Under the pieces are notes generated by a model. That model saw nothing but the letters and a program-made list of their open reading frames with translations, did not search any database and had not been told where the DNA came from. From Pseudomonas guangdongensis (lineage in GTDB: Bacteria; Pseudomonadota; Gammaproteobacteria; Pseudomonadales; Pseudomonadaceae), in the NCBI RefSeq assembly GCF_900105885.1, contig NZ_LT629780.1, positions 248,001-312,000 of the forward strand: a DNA stretch of 64,000 bases. The letters are read 5' to 3'. This document shows positions 31,508-40,833 of the stretch, in pieces. Position 1 is the stretch's first letter. The number at the start of each line of letters is the position of its first letter. The translations under genes and the position numbers were made by a program.

Positions 31508-32812
31508 TTAGTTGAGCTGTTCGACGCGGATGCGCACGACCTTGCCGGCCACGCCTTCCAGGCCTTCGAGGGCGGCGATGGCGTCGTTCATGCTCTGCTC
31601 GCGCACGCGGTGAGTGAGCAGGATCATCGGTACCAGACCGTCGTGTTCCTCGGCCTCCTTCTGCATGATCGACTCGATGTTGATGCCGCGTTCGGAGAGG
31701 ATGCTCGCCACCTGGGCCAGCACGCCCGGATGGTCCTTGGCCTGGATGCGCAGGTAATAGGCGCTCTCGCAGGCCTCGATCGGCAGGATCGGGTGGTCGG
31801 ACAGCGCATCGGGCTGGAACGCCAGGTGCGGCACGCGGTTCTCCGGGTCGCTGGTCAGCACGCGGGTCACGTCGACCACGTCGGCCACCACCGCCGAGGC
31901 GGTCGGCTCCATGCCGGCGCCGGCGCCGTAGTACAGGGTGCTGCCGACCGCGTCGCCGTTGACCATCACCGCGTTCATCACGCCGTTGACGTTGGCGATC
32001 AGGCGGTCGGCCGGGATCAGGGTCGGGTGCACGCGCAGCTCGATGCCGGCCTCGGTGCGCCGCGCCACGCCCAGGTGCTTGATGCGGTAGCCCAGCGCCT
32101 CGGCATAGTTGACATCGGCGGTGGTCAGCGCCGTGATGCCCTCGGTGTAGGCCTTGTCGAACTGCAGCGGGATGCCGAAGGCGATGGAAGCAAGGATGGT
32201 CAGCTTGTGCGCGGCGTCGATGCCCTCGACGTCGAAGGTCGGGTCGGCCTCGGCGTAGCCCAGCGCTTGGGCTTCCTTGAGCACGTCCTCGAAGGTGCGG
32301 CCCTTCTCGCGCATCTCGGTGAGGATGAAGTTGCCGGTGCCGTTGATGATGCCGGCCAGCCAGTTGATGCGGTTGCCGGCCAGGCCCTCGCGGATCGCCT
32401 TGATCACCGGGATGCCGCCGGCGACGGCGGCCTCGAAGGCGACGATGACACCCTTCTCGCGGGCCTTGGCGAAGATCTCGTTGCCGTGCACGGCGATCAG
32501 CGCCTTGTTGGCGGTGACCACGTGCTTGCCGTTGTCGATGGCCCGGAGCACCAGCTCGCGGGCCACGCTGTAGCCGCCGATCAGCTCGATGACGATGTCG
32601 ATCTCCGGGTTGCAGGCCACCTCGAACACGTCGCCGGTGATGGGGGTACCGGTGGTATCGCATTGCGGGTTGGCGTCACGCGCGGCGATCTGCGCCACTT
32701 CGATGCCGCGACCGGCACGACGGGCGATTTCCTCGGCATTGCGCTTGAGCACGTTGAAGGTACCGCCACCGACGGTTCCCAGCCCACAGATACCTACTTT
32801 GACCGGTTTCAC
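31508..32812 (-). CDS. hom: Homoserine dehydrogenase
   Basis: NAD(P)-dependent reduction of aspartate semialdehyde to homoserine, the branch point to threonine and methionine. 434 residues: the Rossmann motif VGICGLGTVGGGT at the start, catalytic-domain motifs GIINGTGNFILTEM and LGYAEADPTFDVEG, and a C-terminal ACT domain (about 350-430; DHPGVLAQVASILSERGINIES) for feedback inhibition by threonine. The start is the GTG at 32812 (VKPVKVG), preceded by GGGG; longer in-frame starts add a non-conserved leader. First of the hom-thrC pair. Confidence 0.98.
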   Translation of the reverse strand: MKPVKVGICGLGTVGGGTFNVLKRNAEEIARRAGRGIEVAQIAARDANPQCDTTGTPITGDVFEVACNPEIDIVIELIGGYSVARELVLRAIDNGKHVVTANKALIAVHGNEIFAKAREKGVIVAFEAAVAGGIPVIKAIREGLAGNRINWLAGIINGTGNFILTEMREKGRTFEDVLKEAQALGYAEADPTFDVEGIDAAHKLTILASIAFGIPLQFDKAYTEGITALTTADVNYAEALGYRIKHLGVARRTEAGIELRVHPTLIPADRLIANVNGVMNAVMVNGDAVGSTLYYGAGAGMEPTASAVVADVVDVTRVLTSDPENRVPHLAFQPDALSDHPILPIEACESAYYLRIQAKDHPGVLAQVASILSERGINIESIMQKEAEEHDGLVPMILLTHRVREQSMNDAIAALEGLEGVAGKVVRIRVEQLN

Positions 32813-32911
32813 TCTGTATTCCCCATCATCATCAAGCTGTGCGGCCGGACATCCCGGCCGCCGAAAGGATCCGCACATTACGAATCGACGGATTGTTAGT
32901 CAATCGGCCGC

Positions 32912-33652
32912 TCAGTCGCCCCGCGCGGCCTGTGCGGCCTGCGCCAGCTGCGGCGCCGGCTGGTAGCCGGGGATCATCTGGCCGTTGGCCAGCACGATGG
33001 CCGGGGTGCCCTGCACGCCGATCATCTGCCCCAGCTGATACTGCTCGTCCACCGGGTTGGCGCACTGCGCGGCGGGCACGTCCTTGCCGCTCTTGGCCAG
33101 GGTCATCGCCTGCCGGCGATCCTGGGCGCACCACACGCTGACCAGGGTGTTGTAGCCGTGGCTGCCTGCGCCCTGGCGCGGGAAAGCGACGTAGCGCACC
33201 TCGACGCCGCGGCGGTTGAGTTCGGCCACCTCGCCGTGCAGCTTCTGGCAGTAGCCGCAGTCGGTGTCGGTGAAAACGGTGATGTGGGTCTTCTGCGCCG
33301 CCTTGGGATCGGCCGGGAACACCACCATCTCGGCGGCCGGAATGGCGTTGATCAGCTTGGCCACGCCACGGCTCTCGGCCTGCTCGGTGAGGTTGACGGT
33401 CTTGCCGTCCTTGACCTGGAACAGGAAGCCCTGCAGGACGAACTGCGCATCGGCGCTGGCGTAGAGCAGGCGGCCGCCCTTGAGCTGCACCTGATAGAGA
33501 CCGGGCATCGGACTCTCGGCGATCGACTCGATCGGCAGGTCCGGCTGCAGCGACTTCAGGGCCTGGCGGATCGCCTGGTCGGGATCGGCGGCCAGGGCGA
33601 CGGCGCTGGCCAGTCCCAGGGCGGCGGCAGCGAGAACAGGGAACGGACGCAT
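32912..33652 (-). CDS. dsbC: Thiol:disulfide interchange protein DsbC
   Basis: Periplasmic disulfide isomerase that repairs wrong disulfides. 246 residues: a signal peptide (MRPFPVLAAAALGLASAVALA, cut after ALA), an N-terminal dimerisation domain (about 25-85), a linker helix, and a thioredoxin fold with the active site DTDCGYCQKLH and the cis-Pro segment VQGTPAIVLANG. A further Cys pair (VWCAQDR and AAQCANP) matches the structural disulfide of the family. It is between xerD and hom on the same strand, as in P. aeruginosa. Confidence 0.96.
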   Translation of the reverse strand: MRPFPVLAAAALGLASAVALAADPDQAIRQALKSLQPDLPIESIAESPMPGLYQVQLKGGRLLYASADAQFVLQGFLFQVKDGKTVNLTEQAESRGVAKLINAIPAAEMVVFPADPKAAQKTHITVFTDTDCGYCQKLHGEVAELNRRGVEVRYVAFPRQGAGSHGYNTLVSVWCAQDRRQAMTLAKSGKDVPAAQCANPVDEQYQLGQMIGVQGTPAIVLANGQMIPGYQPAPQLAQAAQAARGD

Positions 33653-33735
33653 GAAGATTCCTCGGGTCGGCGGGACGGCAAAATCGCTGCCAAGACTACC
33701 ACACCCGGCGCCCGCCTCCGATGCGCCGGACAGCG

Positions 33736-34632
33736 CTAGTCGTGCGCCGCGGGCGTGGCGCCGAGCGCCTGCAGGCGGGTCTCGGCGAGCCGGGTGTAGA
33801 TCTGCGTGGTGGACAGCAGGCGATGGCCGAGCAGCTGCTGCAGCACCCGCAGCTCGGCGCCATGGTTGAGCAGGTGGGTGGCGAAGGCGTGCCGCAGGGT
33901 GTGCGGCGACAGCGGCTGCTCGATGCCGGCGCTGCGCGCGTGGCGCTTGATGCGGTGCCAGAAGGTCTGCCGGGTCATCTGCTCGCCGCGCAGGCTGGGG
34001 AACAGCACATCGCTGGGCTTGCCGAGCAGCAGTTCGCCGCGCGCCTCGCGCAGGTAGCGCCGCAGCCAGTCGATGGCCACTTCGCCGAGCGGCACCAGAC
34101 GCTCGCGGGCGCCCTTGCCCGGCACCCGCACCAGCCCCTGACGCAGCTCGACCTGCTCCAGGGTCAGCGCCACCAGCTCGCTGACCCGCAGGCCGCAGGC
34201 ATACAGCACTTCGAGCATGGCGCGGTCGCGCAGGCCGAGCGCCTCGCCGGTGTCCGGCGCGGCGAGCAGCGCCAGCACCTGCGCCTCGCTGAGGCTGTGC
34301 GGCACGGCGCGCGACTGCTGCGGCAGGATCACCTGCAGGGTCGGGTCCTCGTCGATGCAGCCCTCGACCTTGCAGAAGCCGTAGAAGTGGCGCAGGCAGG
34401 ACAGCAGCCGGGCCACGGAGCGGGCGTGATAGCCGGCCTCCAGGCGCCAGGCCAGATACTCGCGGACATGCTCGCGGTCGCCGCGCTGCAGGTCGGCGCC
34501 GCGCTCGGCCAGCCAGTCGTGGAACAGCGCCAGGTCGGCGCCGTAGGCCTCGCGGGTATGCCGCGACAGGCCGCGCTCCAGCCACAGGTAGCGGAGAAAA
34601 CGCTCGATCAGGGGATGCTTGGCGGCGGACAT
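33736..34632 (-). CDS. xerD: Site-specific tyrosine recombinase XerD
   Basis: With XerC resolves chromosome dimers at dif under FtsK control. 298 residues: an N-terminal SAM-like DNA-binding domain (about 5-95; LIERFLRYLWLERGLSRHT) and the catalytic domain with Arg in ACGLRVSELVAL, Lys in GKGARERLVPLG, the SPHTLRHAFATHLLNHGA box (His-x-x-Arg), His in LGHRLLSTTQIYTR and the nucleophile Tyr in the same motif. The complete R-K-H-R-H-Y set is present. Genomic place next to dsbC fits XerD rather than XerC. Confidence 0.95.
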   Translation of the reverse strand: MSAAKHPLIERFLRYLWLERGLSRHTREAYGADLALFHDWLAERGADLQRGDREHVREYLAWRLEAGYHARSVARLLSCLRHFYGFCKVEGCIDEDPTLQVILPQQSRAVPHSLSEAQVLALLAAPDTGEALGLRDRAMLEVLYACGLRVSELVALTLEQVELRQGLVRVPGKGARERLVPLGEVAIDWLRRYLREARGELLLGKPSDVLFPSLRGEQMTRQTFWHRIKRHARSAGIEQPLSPHTLRHAFATHLLNHGAELRVLQQLLGHRLLSTTQIYTRLAETRLQALGATPAAHD

Positions 34633-34803
34633 GGACAGGACGCGACTGCTGGATGGATCACCAGTCTGGCACGGTGCGGCGCTGCGCGAAAGCCGGCTAC
34701 CGCATCGCCGCAGCGCCAGCCGGACGGCCCTCGCCCGGCGCCGCCGAGCCGGACCGGGCAGCCCGCGCGGACTCGGCCAGTGCCGGCGCCGCGCGGCGTC
34801 GGC

Positions 34804-35781
<978 letters not shown>

Positions 35782-35784
35782 GGC

Positions 35785-36654
35785 TTATTCCTCGGCAGCT
35801 TTCGACTTGAGGCGGGACAGACGGCTTTCGCTCCACTGCTTGAGCAGCAGGATGCACAGCGCCAGGGCCAGCAGCAGGCTGGCGACGCTGAAGGCGGCGA
35901 CGTGGTTGTACTCGTTGTAGAGGATCTCGACGTGCAGCGGCAGGGTGTTGGTGTAGCCGCGGATATGCCCGGAGACCACCGACACCGCGCCGAACTCGCC
36001 CATCGCCCGCGCGGTGCACAGCACCACGCCATAGATCAGCCCCCACTTGATGTTCGGCAGGGTGACGTGCCAGAACATCTGCCAGCCGTTGGCGCCGAGC
36101 AGGCGCGCGGCCTCCTCCTCCTGGGTACCCTGCTCCTGCATCAGCGGGATCAGCTCGCGGGCGACGAAGGGCACGGTGACGAACAGGGTGGCCAGGACGA
36201 TGCCGGGCACGGCGAAGACGATCTGGATGTCGCGCTCGCCCAGCCACTCGCCGAAGAAGCCCTGGGCGCCGAACAGCAGCACGTAGATCAGGCCGGCGAT
36301 CACCGGCGACACCGAGAACGGCAGGTCGATCAGGGTGACCAGGATGCTCTTGCCGCGGAACTGGTACTTGCTCACGCACCAGGCGGCGGCGACGCCGAAC
36401 ACCAGGTTGAGCGGCACCGAGATGGCCACGGCGAGCAGGGTCAGCTTCAGCGCGGCGATCGCGTCGGGTTCGAGGATCGCCGCAAAGAAGGTGCCCAGAC
36501 CCAGCTTGAGCGCCTCGCTGAGCACCATGTACAGCGGCAGCAGCAGGAACAGGGCGAACACCAGCCAGGCACCGGCGATCAGCAGGCTGCGCCCCAGCGC
36601 ATGGCCGCGACGGGCGGCGTTGACCTGGGCGGAGGCAGCGGTAGTGGATGACAT
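35785..36654 (-). CDS. cysW: Sulfate ABC transporter permease CysW
   Basis: One of two inner-membrane channel subunits for sulfate. 289 residues with about six membrane spans and the EAA loop that docks on Cys[24 protein letters not shown]. The start [10 protein letters not shown] has a polar head before the first span near 25-45. It is ten bases downstream of cysT and three bases before cysA. Confidence 0.96.
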   Translation of the reverse strand: MSSTTAASAQVNAARRGHALGRSLLIAGAWLVFALFLLLPLYMVLSEALKLGLGTFFAAILEPDAIAALKLTLLAVAISVPLNLVFGVAAAWCVSKYQFRGKSILVTLIDLPFSVSPVIAGLIYVLLFGAQGFFGEWLGERDIQIVFAVPGIVLATLFVTVPFVARELIPLMQEQGTQEEEAARLLGANGWQMFWHVTLPNIKWGLIYGVVLCTARAMGEFGAVSVVSGHIRGYTNTLPLHVEILYNEYNHVAAFSVASLLLALALCILLLKQWSESRLSRLKSKAAEE

Positions 36655-36664
36655 GGCGGCCTCC

Positions 36665-37483
36665 TCAGGGGGTTTCGATGCGGCGCTGCAGCAGGTTGAT
36701 CAGCAGCAGCAGGACGAAGGACACCACCAGCATCATCACGCCGATGGCGGTGGCGCCGGTGTAGTCGTACTGGTCGAGCTTGACCATGATCAGCAGCGGC
36801 AGGATCTCGGTCTTCATCGGCATGTTGCCGGCGATGAAGATCACCGAGCCGTACTCGCCGACGCCGCGGGCGAAGGCCAGGGCGAAGCCGGTCAGCCAGG
36901 CCGGCAGCAGCGCCGGCAGCAGCACATGGCGGAACACCTGCAGCGGCCGGGCGCCGAGGCAGGCGGCGGCCTCCTCGACCTCGCGGGGAATGTCTTCCAG
37001 CACCGGCTGCACGGTGCGCACCACGAACGGCAGGGTCACGAAGGTCAGCGCCAGAGCGATGCCCAGCGGGGTGTAGGCGATCTTGAAGCCGAGGTCGGTG
37101 GCGAACTGGCCGACCAGCCCGCTCGGCGCGTACAGCGCGGTCAGGGCGATGCCGGCCACCGCGGTGGGCAGGGCGAACGGCAGGTCGATCATCGCGTCGA
37201 TCACCTTGCGCCCGGGGAAGGTGTAGCGCACCAGCACCCAGGCCAGCAGGGTGCCGATCACGCCGTTGATCAGCGCGGCGACGAAGGCGGTGCCGAAGCT
37301 CAGCTTGAGGGCGGCCAGCACCCGCGGCGCGGTGACGATGGCCCAGAACTCGCTCCAGGTGAGTTGCGCGGCATGCACGAACATGGCGCCCAGCGGAATC
37401 AGCACCAACAGGCCGAGATACACCAGGGTGTAGCCCAGCGTCAGCCCGAAGCCGGGTATGACGGGGGAAATGCGACGGGACAT
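36665..37483 (-). CDS. cysT: Sulfate ABC transporter permease CysT (CysU)
   Basis: Partner permease of CysW. 272 residues with about six membrane spans and the EAA motif [25 protein letters not shown]. The start [18 protein letters not shown] at 37483 gives a short basic head before span one; an earlier in-frame start would add 26 non-conserved residues. It lies 118 bases downstream of sbp, the usual gap in which abundant binding protein message is separated from permease message. Confidence 0.96.
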   Translation of the reverse strand: MSRRISPVIPGFGLTLGYTLVYLGLLVLIPLGAMFVHAAQLTWSEFWAIVTAPRVLAALKLSFGTAFVAALINGVIGTLLAWVLVRYTFPGRKVIDAMIDLPFALPTAVAGIALTALYAPSGLVGQFATDLGFKIAYTPLGIALALTFVTLPFVVRTVQPVLEDIPREVEEAAACLGARPLQVFRHVLLPALLPAWLTGFALAFARGVGEYGSVIFIAGNMPMKTEILPLLIMVKLDQYDYTGATAIGVMMLVVSFVLLLLINLLQRRIETP

Positions 37484-37601
37484 AGGCTCCTCGGGTCTCA
37501 CGCGGGGTGTGTACAACGCAACGCTGCAGGCTCCTGACGGATCCTGCAGCGCCTGGGTCACAGGAAAACCCGCACGCTAGAGCGGGCGGACTGGCAAATC
37601 C

Positions 37602-38597
37602 TCACTGTGCCCGGTAGATCTGGTCGAACACCCCGCCGTCGTTGAAGAACTTCGGCTGCGCGGTTTTCCAGCCGCCGAAGTCCTGGTCGATGGTCACCAG
37701 CTTGAGCGCCGGGAACTGCGCGGCGAACTCGGCGGCGACCTTCTCGTTGCGCGGGCGATAGAAGTGCTTGGCGGCGATGCGCTGGCCCTCCTCGCTGTAC
37801 AGGTAGTTCAGATAGGCAGTGGCCAGCTCGCGGGTGCCCTTGCGTTCGACGTTCTTGTCGACCACCGCCACCGGCGGCTCGGCGAGGATCGACAGCGAGG
37901 GTGCGACGATCTCGAAGTTGTCGCCGCCCTGCTCCTTGAGGGCGAGGAACGCCTCGTTCTCCCAGGCCAGCAGCACGTCGCCGATGTGGTTGTTGACGAA
38001 GGTGATGGTCGAGCCGCGGGCGCCGGTATCGAGCACCGGGACGTTCTTGTACAGCTGCTCGGTGAAGGCCTGGGCCTTTTCCTCGCTGCCGTACTTCTGC
38101 TGGGCGTAGGCCCAGGCGGCGAGGAAGTTCCAGCGCGCGCCGCCTGAGGTTTTTGGGTTCGGGGTGATCACCTCGACGCCCGGCTTGACCAGGTCGTCCC
38201 AGTCCTTGATCTGCTTGGGATTGCCCTTGCGCACCAGGAACACGATGGTCGAGGTGTAGGGGGTGCTGGCCTGCGGCAGGCGCGACTGCCAGTCCTCGGG
38301 AATCAGCTTGCCGAGCTTGTGCAGCTCGTCGATGTCGCCGGCCAGGGCCAGGGTCACCACGTCGGCGCGCAGGCCGTCGATCACCGCGCGGGCCTGCTTG
38401 CCGGAGCCGCCGTGGGATTGCTGGATGGTCACAGCCTCGTTGCCGAGCGACTGCCAGTGCCGGTCGAAGGCGGCGTTGAACTCGCTGTACAGCTCGCGGG
38501 TCGGGTCGTAGGACACGTTGAGCAGGGTCTGCGCCTGGACGGCGGCGCTGAGGGACAGGCCGGCGATGGCGGCCAGGGCGAAACGACGAATGGACAT
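37602..38597 (-). CDS. sbp: Periplasmic sulfate-binding protein
   Basis: Binds sulfate in the periplasm and hands it to CysTW. 331 residues with a signal peptide ([22 protein letters not shown], cut after VQA) and a type II periplasmic-binding fold. Conserved pieces: [13 protein letters not shown] at the start of the mature chain, [19 protein letters not shown] (sulfate-binding Ser/Gly loop), [19 protein letters not shown] and the C-terminal [11 protein letters not shown]. The ribosome site AAGGAG lies before the ATG. Like other sulfur-starvation proteins, the mature chain holds no cysteine. Confidence 0.97.
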   Translation of the reverse strand: MSIRRFALAAIAGLSLSAAVQAQTLLNVSYDPTRELYSEFNAAFDRHWQSLGNEAVTIQQSHGGSGKQARAVIDGLRADVVTLALAGDIDELHKLGKLIPEDWQSRLPQASTPYTSTIVFLVRKGNPKQIKDWDDLVKPGVEVITPNPKTSGGARWNFLAAWAYAQQKYGSEEKAQAFTEQLYKNVPVLDTGARGSTITFVNNHIGDVLLAWENEAFLALKEQGGDNFEIVAPSLSILAEPPVAVVDKNVERKGTRELATAYLNYLYSEEGQRIAAKHFYRPRNEKVAAEFAAQFPALKLVTIDQDFGGWKTAQPKFFNDGGVFDQIYRAQ

Positions 38598-38791
38598 GCT
38601 GGTGCTCCTTGAGCGTGCCTCGCAGGGCACGCGGACAATGCGAAGGTGGTGAAAGTCGTGGCGGGTTTCAGCGACACATTCGCCAGCAACAGCGGCGGTG
38701 GGGATGCGTGTTCATGGCGGGGCTCGTGCTCATCGGCTATGGCTCGGGGTCATGGCACGCCCTCTGGTGGTCCAGTCGGGCCTGGCGCTCG

Positions 38792-38977
38792 TCAGGCCGG
38801 CTTGCTGCCGGTCGGCGTCTGCAGACGGAACTTTTCCTTGCGCTCGATCTGCACCACCTGGCCGTTGTGCACGGTGATTTCCACCGCGCCATAACGCAGA
38901 CCATGGAGGGCATTGTGGATCTCGCGCAACAGACCGGCTTCGTCCTGGCCGGCAACACTGCGTAGGGTGGTGCTCAT
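38792..38977 (-). CDS. oscA: OscA-type small protein (DUF2292/YezD family)
   Basis: A 61-residue cytoplasmic protein: an acidic head, then the DUF2292 core LHGLRYGAVEITVHNGQVVQIERKEKFRLQ (about residues 24-53). In Pseudomonas, oscA is needed for growth on organosulfur sources and for chromate resistance, and always sits in front of sbp. It is 194 bases upstream of sbp here and shares its strand. The start MSTTLRSVAGQ at 38977 follows a good GGAG site. It contains no cysteine or methionine beyond the start, fitting a sulfur-starvation protein. The molecular action is not known. Confidence 0.88.
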   Translation of the reverse strand: MSTTLRSVAGQDEAGLLREIHNALHGLRYGAVEITVHNGQVVQIERKEKFRLQTPTGSKPA

Positions 38978-39196
38978 GGGAATGCTCCTGGGCAAGGGCC
39001 GCCGGATCGGACTGACTGCGGCGGCTGGAGCGGATACTAGGCCTTCCTCGAATATTCCTGAAAATACTTTTTGATCATTTTTATAGACCTATAAGGAATA
39101 TCAATAAAGAATAAATAAATAATTTTTTATTACTTAACATTCTTTCAGTGGCTTCCTAGACTGCCGCCATCCGCAGCCGTCACGAGGGCCTTCGCC
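38978..39196. promoter_or_regulatory. AT-rich divergent control region of the sulfur locus
   Basis: The 219-base spacer between oscA and the rightward hydrolase gene contains a stretch (39050-39145) at about 75% A+T in a genome of about 68% G+C. It holds an inverted pair ATATTCC (39052-39058) and GGAATAT (39095-39101), several T- and A-tracts, and a weak leftward -10 (TAGTAT, complement of 39035-39040). CysB, the LysR-type activator of sulfate genes, binds long AT-rich sites of this kind, so CysB control of both directions is the likely reading. Confidence 0.6.
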
Positions 39197-39778
39197 ATGC
39201 GCCGTCATCCTGTCCACTACCTGATCCTGCCGGGCTGGCAAGGCTCGCCCGCCGAGCACTGGCAGAGCCACTGGCAACGCGTGCTGCCCGACGCCAGCCG
39301 GGTCGAACAGGCCGACTGGCACACCCCGCAGCGGGCGCAGTGGATCGCCAGCCTCGACCGACACATCGCCGCCGCGCCCGACCGGCTGATCCTGATCGCC
39401 CACAGCCTGGGCTGCATCGCCCTCGCCCACTGGGCCGCACAGGCCGCACCGGCCCTGCTGGCCAAGGTGCAGGGCGCGCTGCTGGTGGCGCCGGCGGATG
39501 TCGAACGCGCCGGCTGCCCGGCGCCGCTGCAGAATTTCGCGCCCATCCCGCAACGTCGGCTGCCCTTCCCCAGCCTGCTGGTCGGTTCGGACAACGATCC
39601 GGCCGCCACGCCGCTGCGCGCCCTGGAGCTGGCGCGCCGCTGGGGCGCCGATCCGCTGCTGCTGAGCGGCGCCGGACACATCAACGTCAAATCCGGGCAC
39701 CGCCAGTGGGAACAGGGCTTCGCCTACCTGTACCGCCTGCAGAGCCTGATCGAGGCGCAGGCCCGTCGCCGGGCCTGA
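39197..39778 (+). CDS. RBBP9/YdeN-family alpha/beta hydrolase
   Basis: 193 residues with a compact serine-hydrolase fold: LILPGWQGSPAEHWQSHW near the start (the family's G-W/N-G-x-P oxyanion loop), the nucleophile S70 in LILIAHSLGCIALAHW and the catalytic His in GAGHINVKSGH. The substrate of this family in bacteria is unknown. It is the first gene rightward of the AT-rich sulfur control region and is followed after 45 bases by the AAA+ regulator, so it may serve sulfur scavenging; that link is from position only. Confidence 0.85.
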   Translation: MRRHPVHYLILPGWQGSPAEHWQSHWQRVLPDASRVEQADWHTPQRAQWIASLDRHIAAAPDRLILIAHSLGCIALAHWAAQAAPALLAKVQGALLVAPADVERAGCPAPLQNFAPIPQRRLPFPSLLVGSDNDPAATPLRALELARRWGADPLLLSGAGHINVKSGHRQWEQGFAYLYRLQSLIEAQARRRA

Positions 39779-39823
39779 GCGCCGACACCCGCGCACGGCC
39801 GCCGCGCCGGCCAGGAGAGCCCC

Positions 39824-40672
39824 ATGTCTGTCGCCCCCCACCACTCGACGCTGCTGACCTTCAGCGCCGCCGAACGCAGCCCGCTGAGCATCCGCGCCAA
39901 GGCCCTGGTGTTTCTCGACCCGCGCTCGCAACGCCTGCAGGCCGAGGTCGAGCGTCTGGCGCCAGGTACCCAGCCGCTGCTGATCCGCGGCGAAACCGGC
40001 ACCGGCAAGGAGCTGCTGGCCCGCCACATCCATCGCGCCAGCGGCCGCCCCGGCCTGTTCGTCGCCCTCAACTGCGCCAGCCTCAGCCCGCAGCACGGCG
40101 AGGCCGAACTGTTCGGCCACCTGCCCGGCGTGCACAACGACTCGGCCAGCAGCCGCGCCGGCTGGTATGGCTCGGCGCACGGCGGCACCCTGTATCTGGA
40201 CGAGATCGGCGACCTGCCGCTCAAGCTGCAGCACAAGCTGCTGCGCGCCCTGGAAACCCGCGAGGTGCTGCGCGTCGGCGACCGCGAGGCGCGCGCGGTG
40301 GATGTGCGCCTGGTGGCGGCCACCAGTTTCGACCTCAGCCGGGCCGCCGCGGTGGGACGCTTCGACGCGCGCCTGCTCGCCTACCTGAGCGACGGCAGCC
40401 TGCACCTGCCGCCGCTGCGCGAGCGGCGCGGCGACATCCTCGCGCTGGCCGACTATTTCCTCGGCATGCACGCCCAGCGCCTCGACCTGCCGCTGCCGAG
40501 CCTCGGCCCGGAGGCGCAGCAGGCTCTGCAACGGTACTCCTGGCCCGGCAACAGCCGCGAACTGGAAAGCGTCGTGCACTTCGCCCTGCTGGTCAGCGAC
40601 GGGCGGATCGGACCTGCGCACCTCGACCTGCCGGCGCCGGCCGGAATCGCGGCGCATATTCCAGAAAAATAG
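39824..40672 (+). CDS. Degenerate sigma-54 activator-like AAA+ protein (no GAFTGA, no DNA-binding domain)
   Basis: 282 residues consisting almost only of a sigma-54-interaction AAA+ domain. Walker A GETGTGKE (56-63) and Walker B LYLDEIGDLP (123-132) are intact, as are LPPLRERRGDI and WPGNSRELESV. The GAFTGA loop that touches sigma-54 is replaced by GVHNDS (102-107). The arginine-finger segment, normally FREDLYYRL, reads FDARLLAYL (180-188), so both usual finger arginines are displaced. The chain stops right after the AAA+ lid, without the usual Fis-type helix-turn-helix. No frameshift remnant follows. It may bind ATP yet not activate sigma-54, or act as a partner of a complete activator. Confidence 0.85.
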   Translation: MSVAPHHSTLLTFSAAERSPLSIRAKALVFLDPRSQRLQAEVERLAPGTQPLLIRGETGTGKELLARHIHRASGRPGLFVALNCASLSPQHGEAELFGHLPGVHNDSASSRAGWYGSAHGGTLYLDEIGDLPLKLQHKLLRALETREVLRVGDREARAVDVRLVAATSFDLSRAAAVGRFDARLLAYLSDGSLHLPPLRERRGDILALADYFLGMHAQRLDLPLPSLGPEAQQALQRYSWPGNSRELESVVHFALLVSDGRIGPAHLDLPAPAGIAAHIPEK

Positions 40673-40833
40673 CTAGAAATAAACACTCATTACTTCAAGA
40701 GCTATACGACTTGCCGTACCCTTGCGCCCCTTGGCGCGACAGCGCGTTTTCCGGCCGGCCCGTGCCTACCCATTCGTCCACGAAACGTCAGCACGCCCGG
40801 CCCTTCACCCGAGCATTCATGGAGTATCACGCA

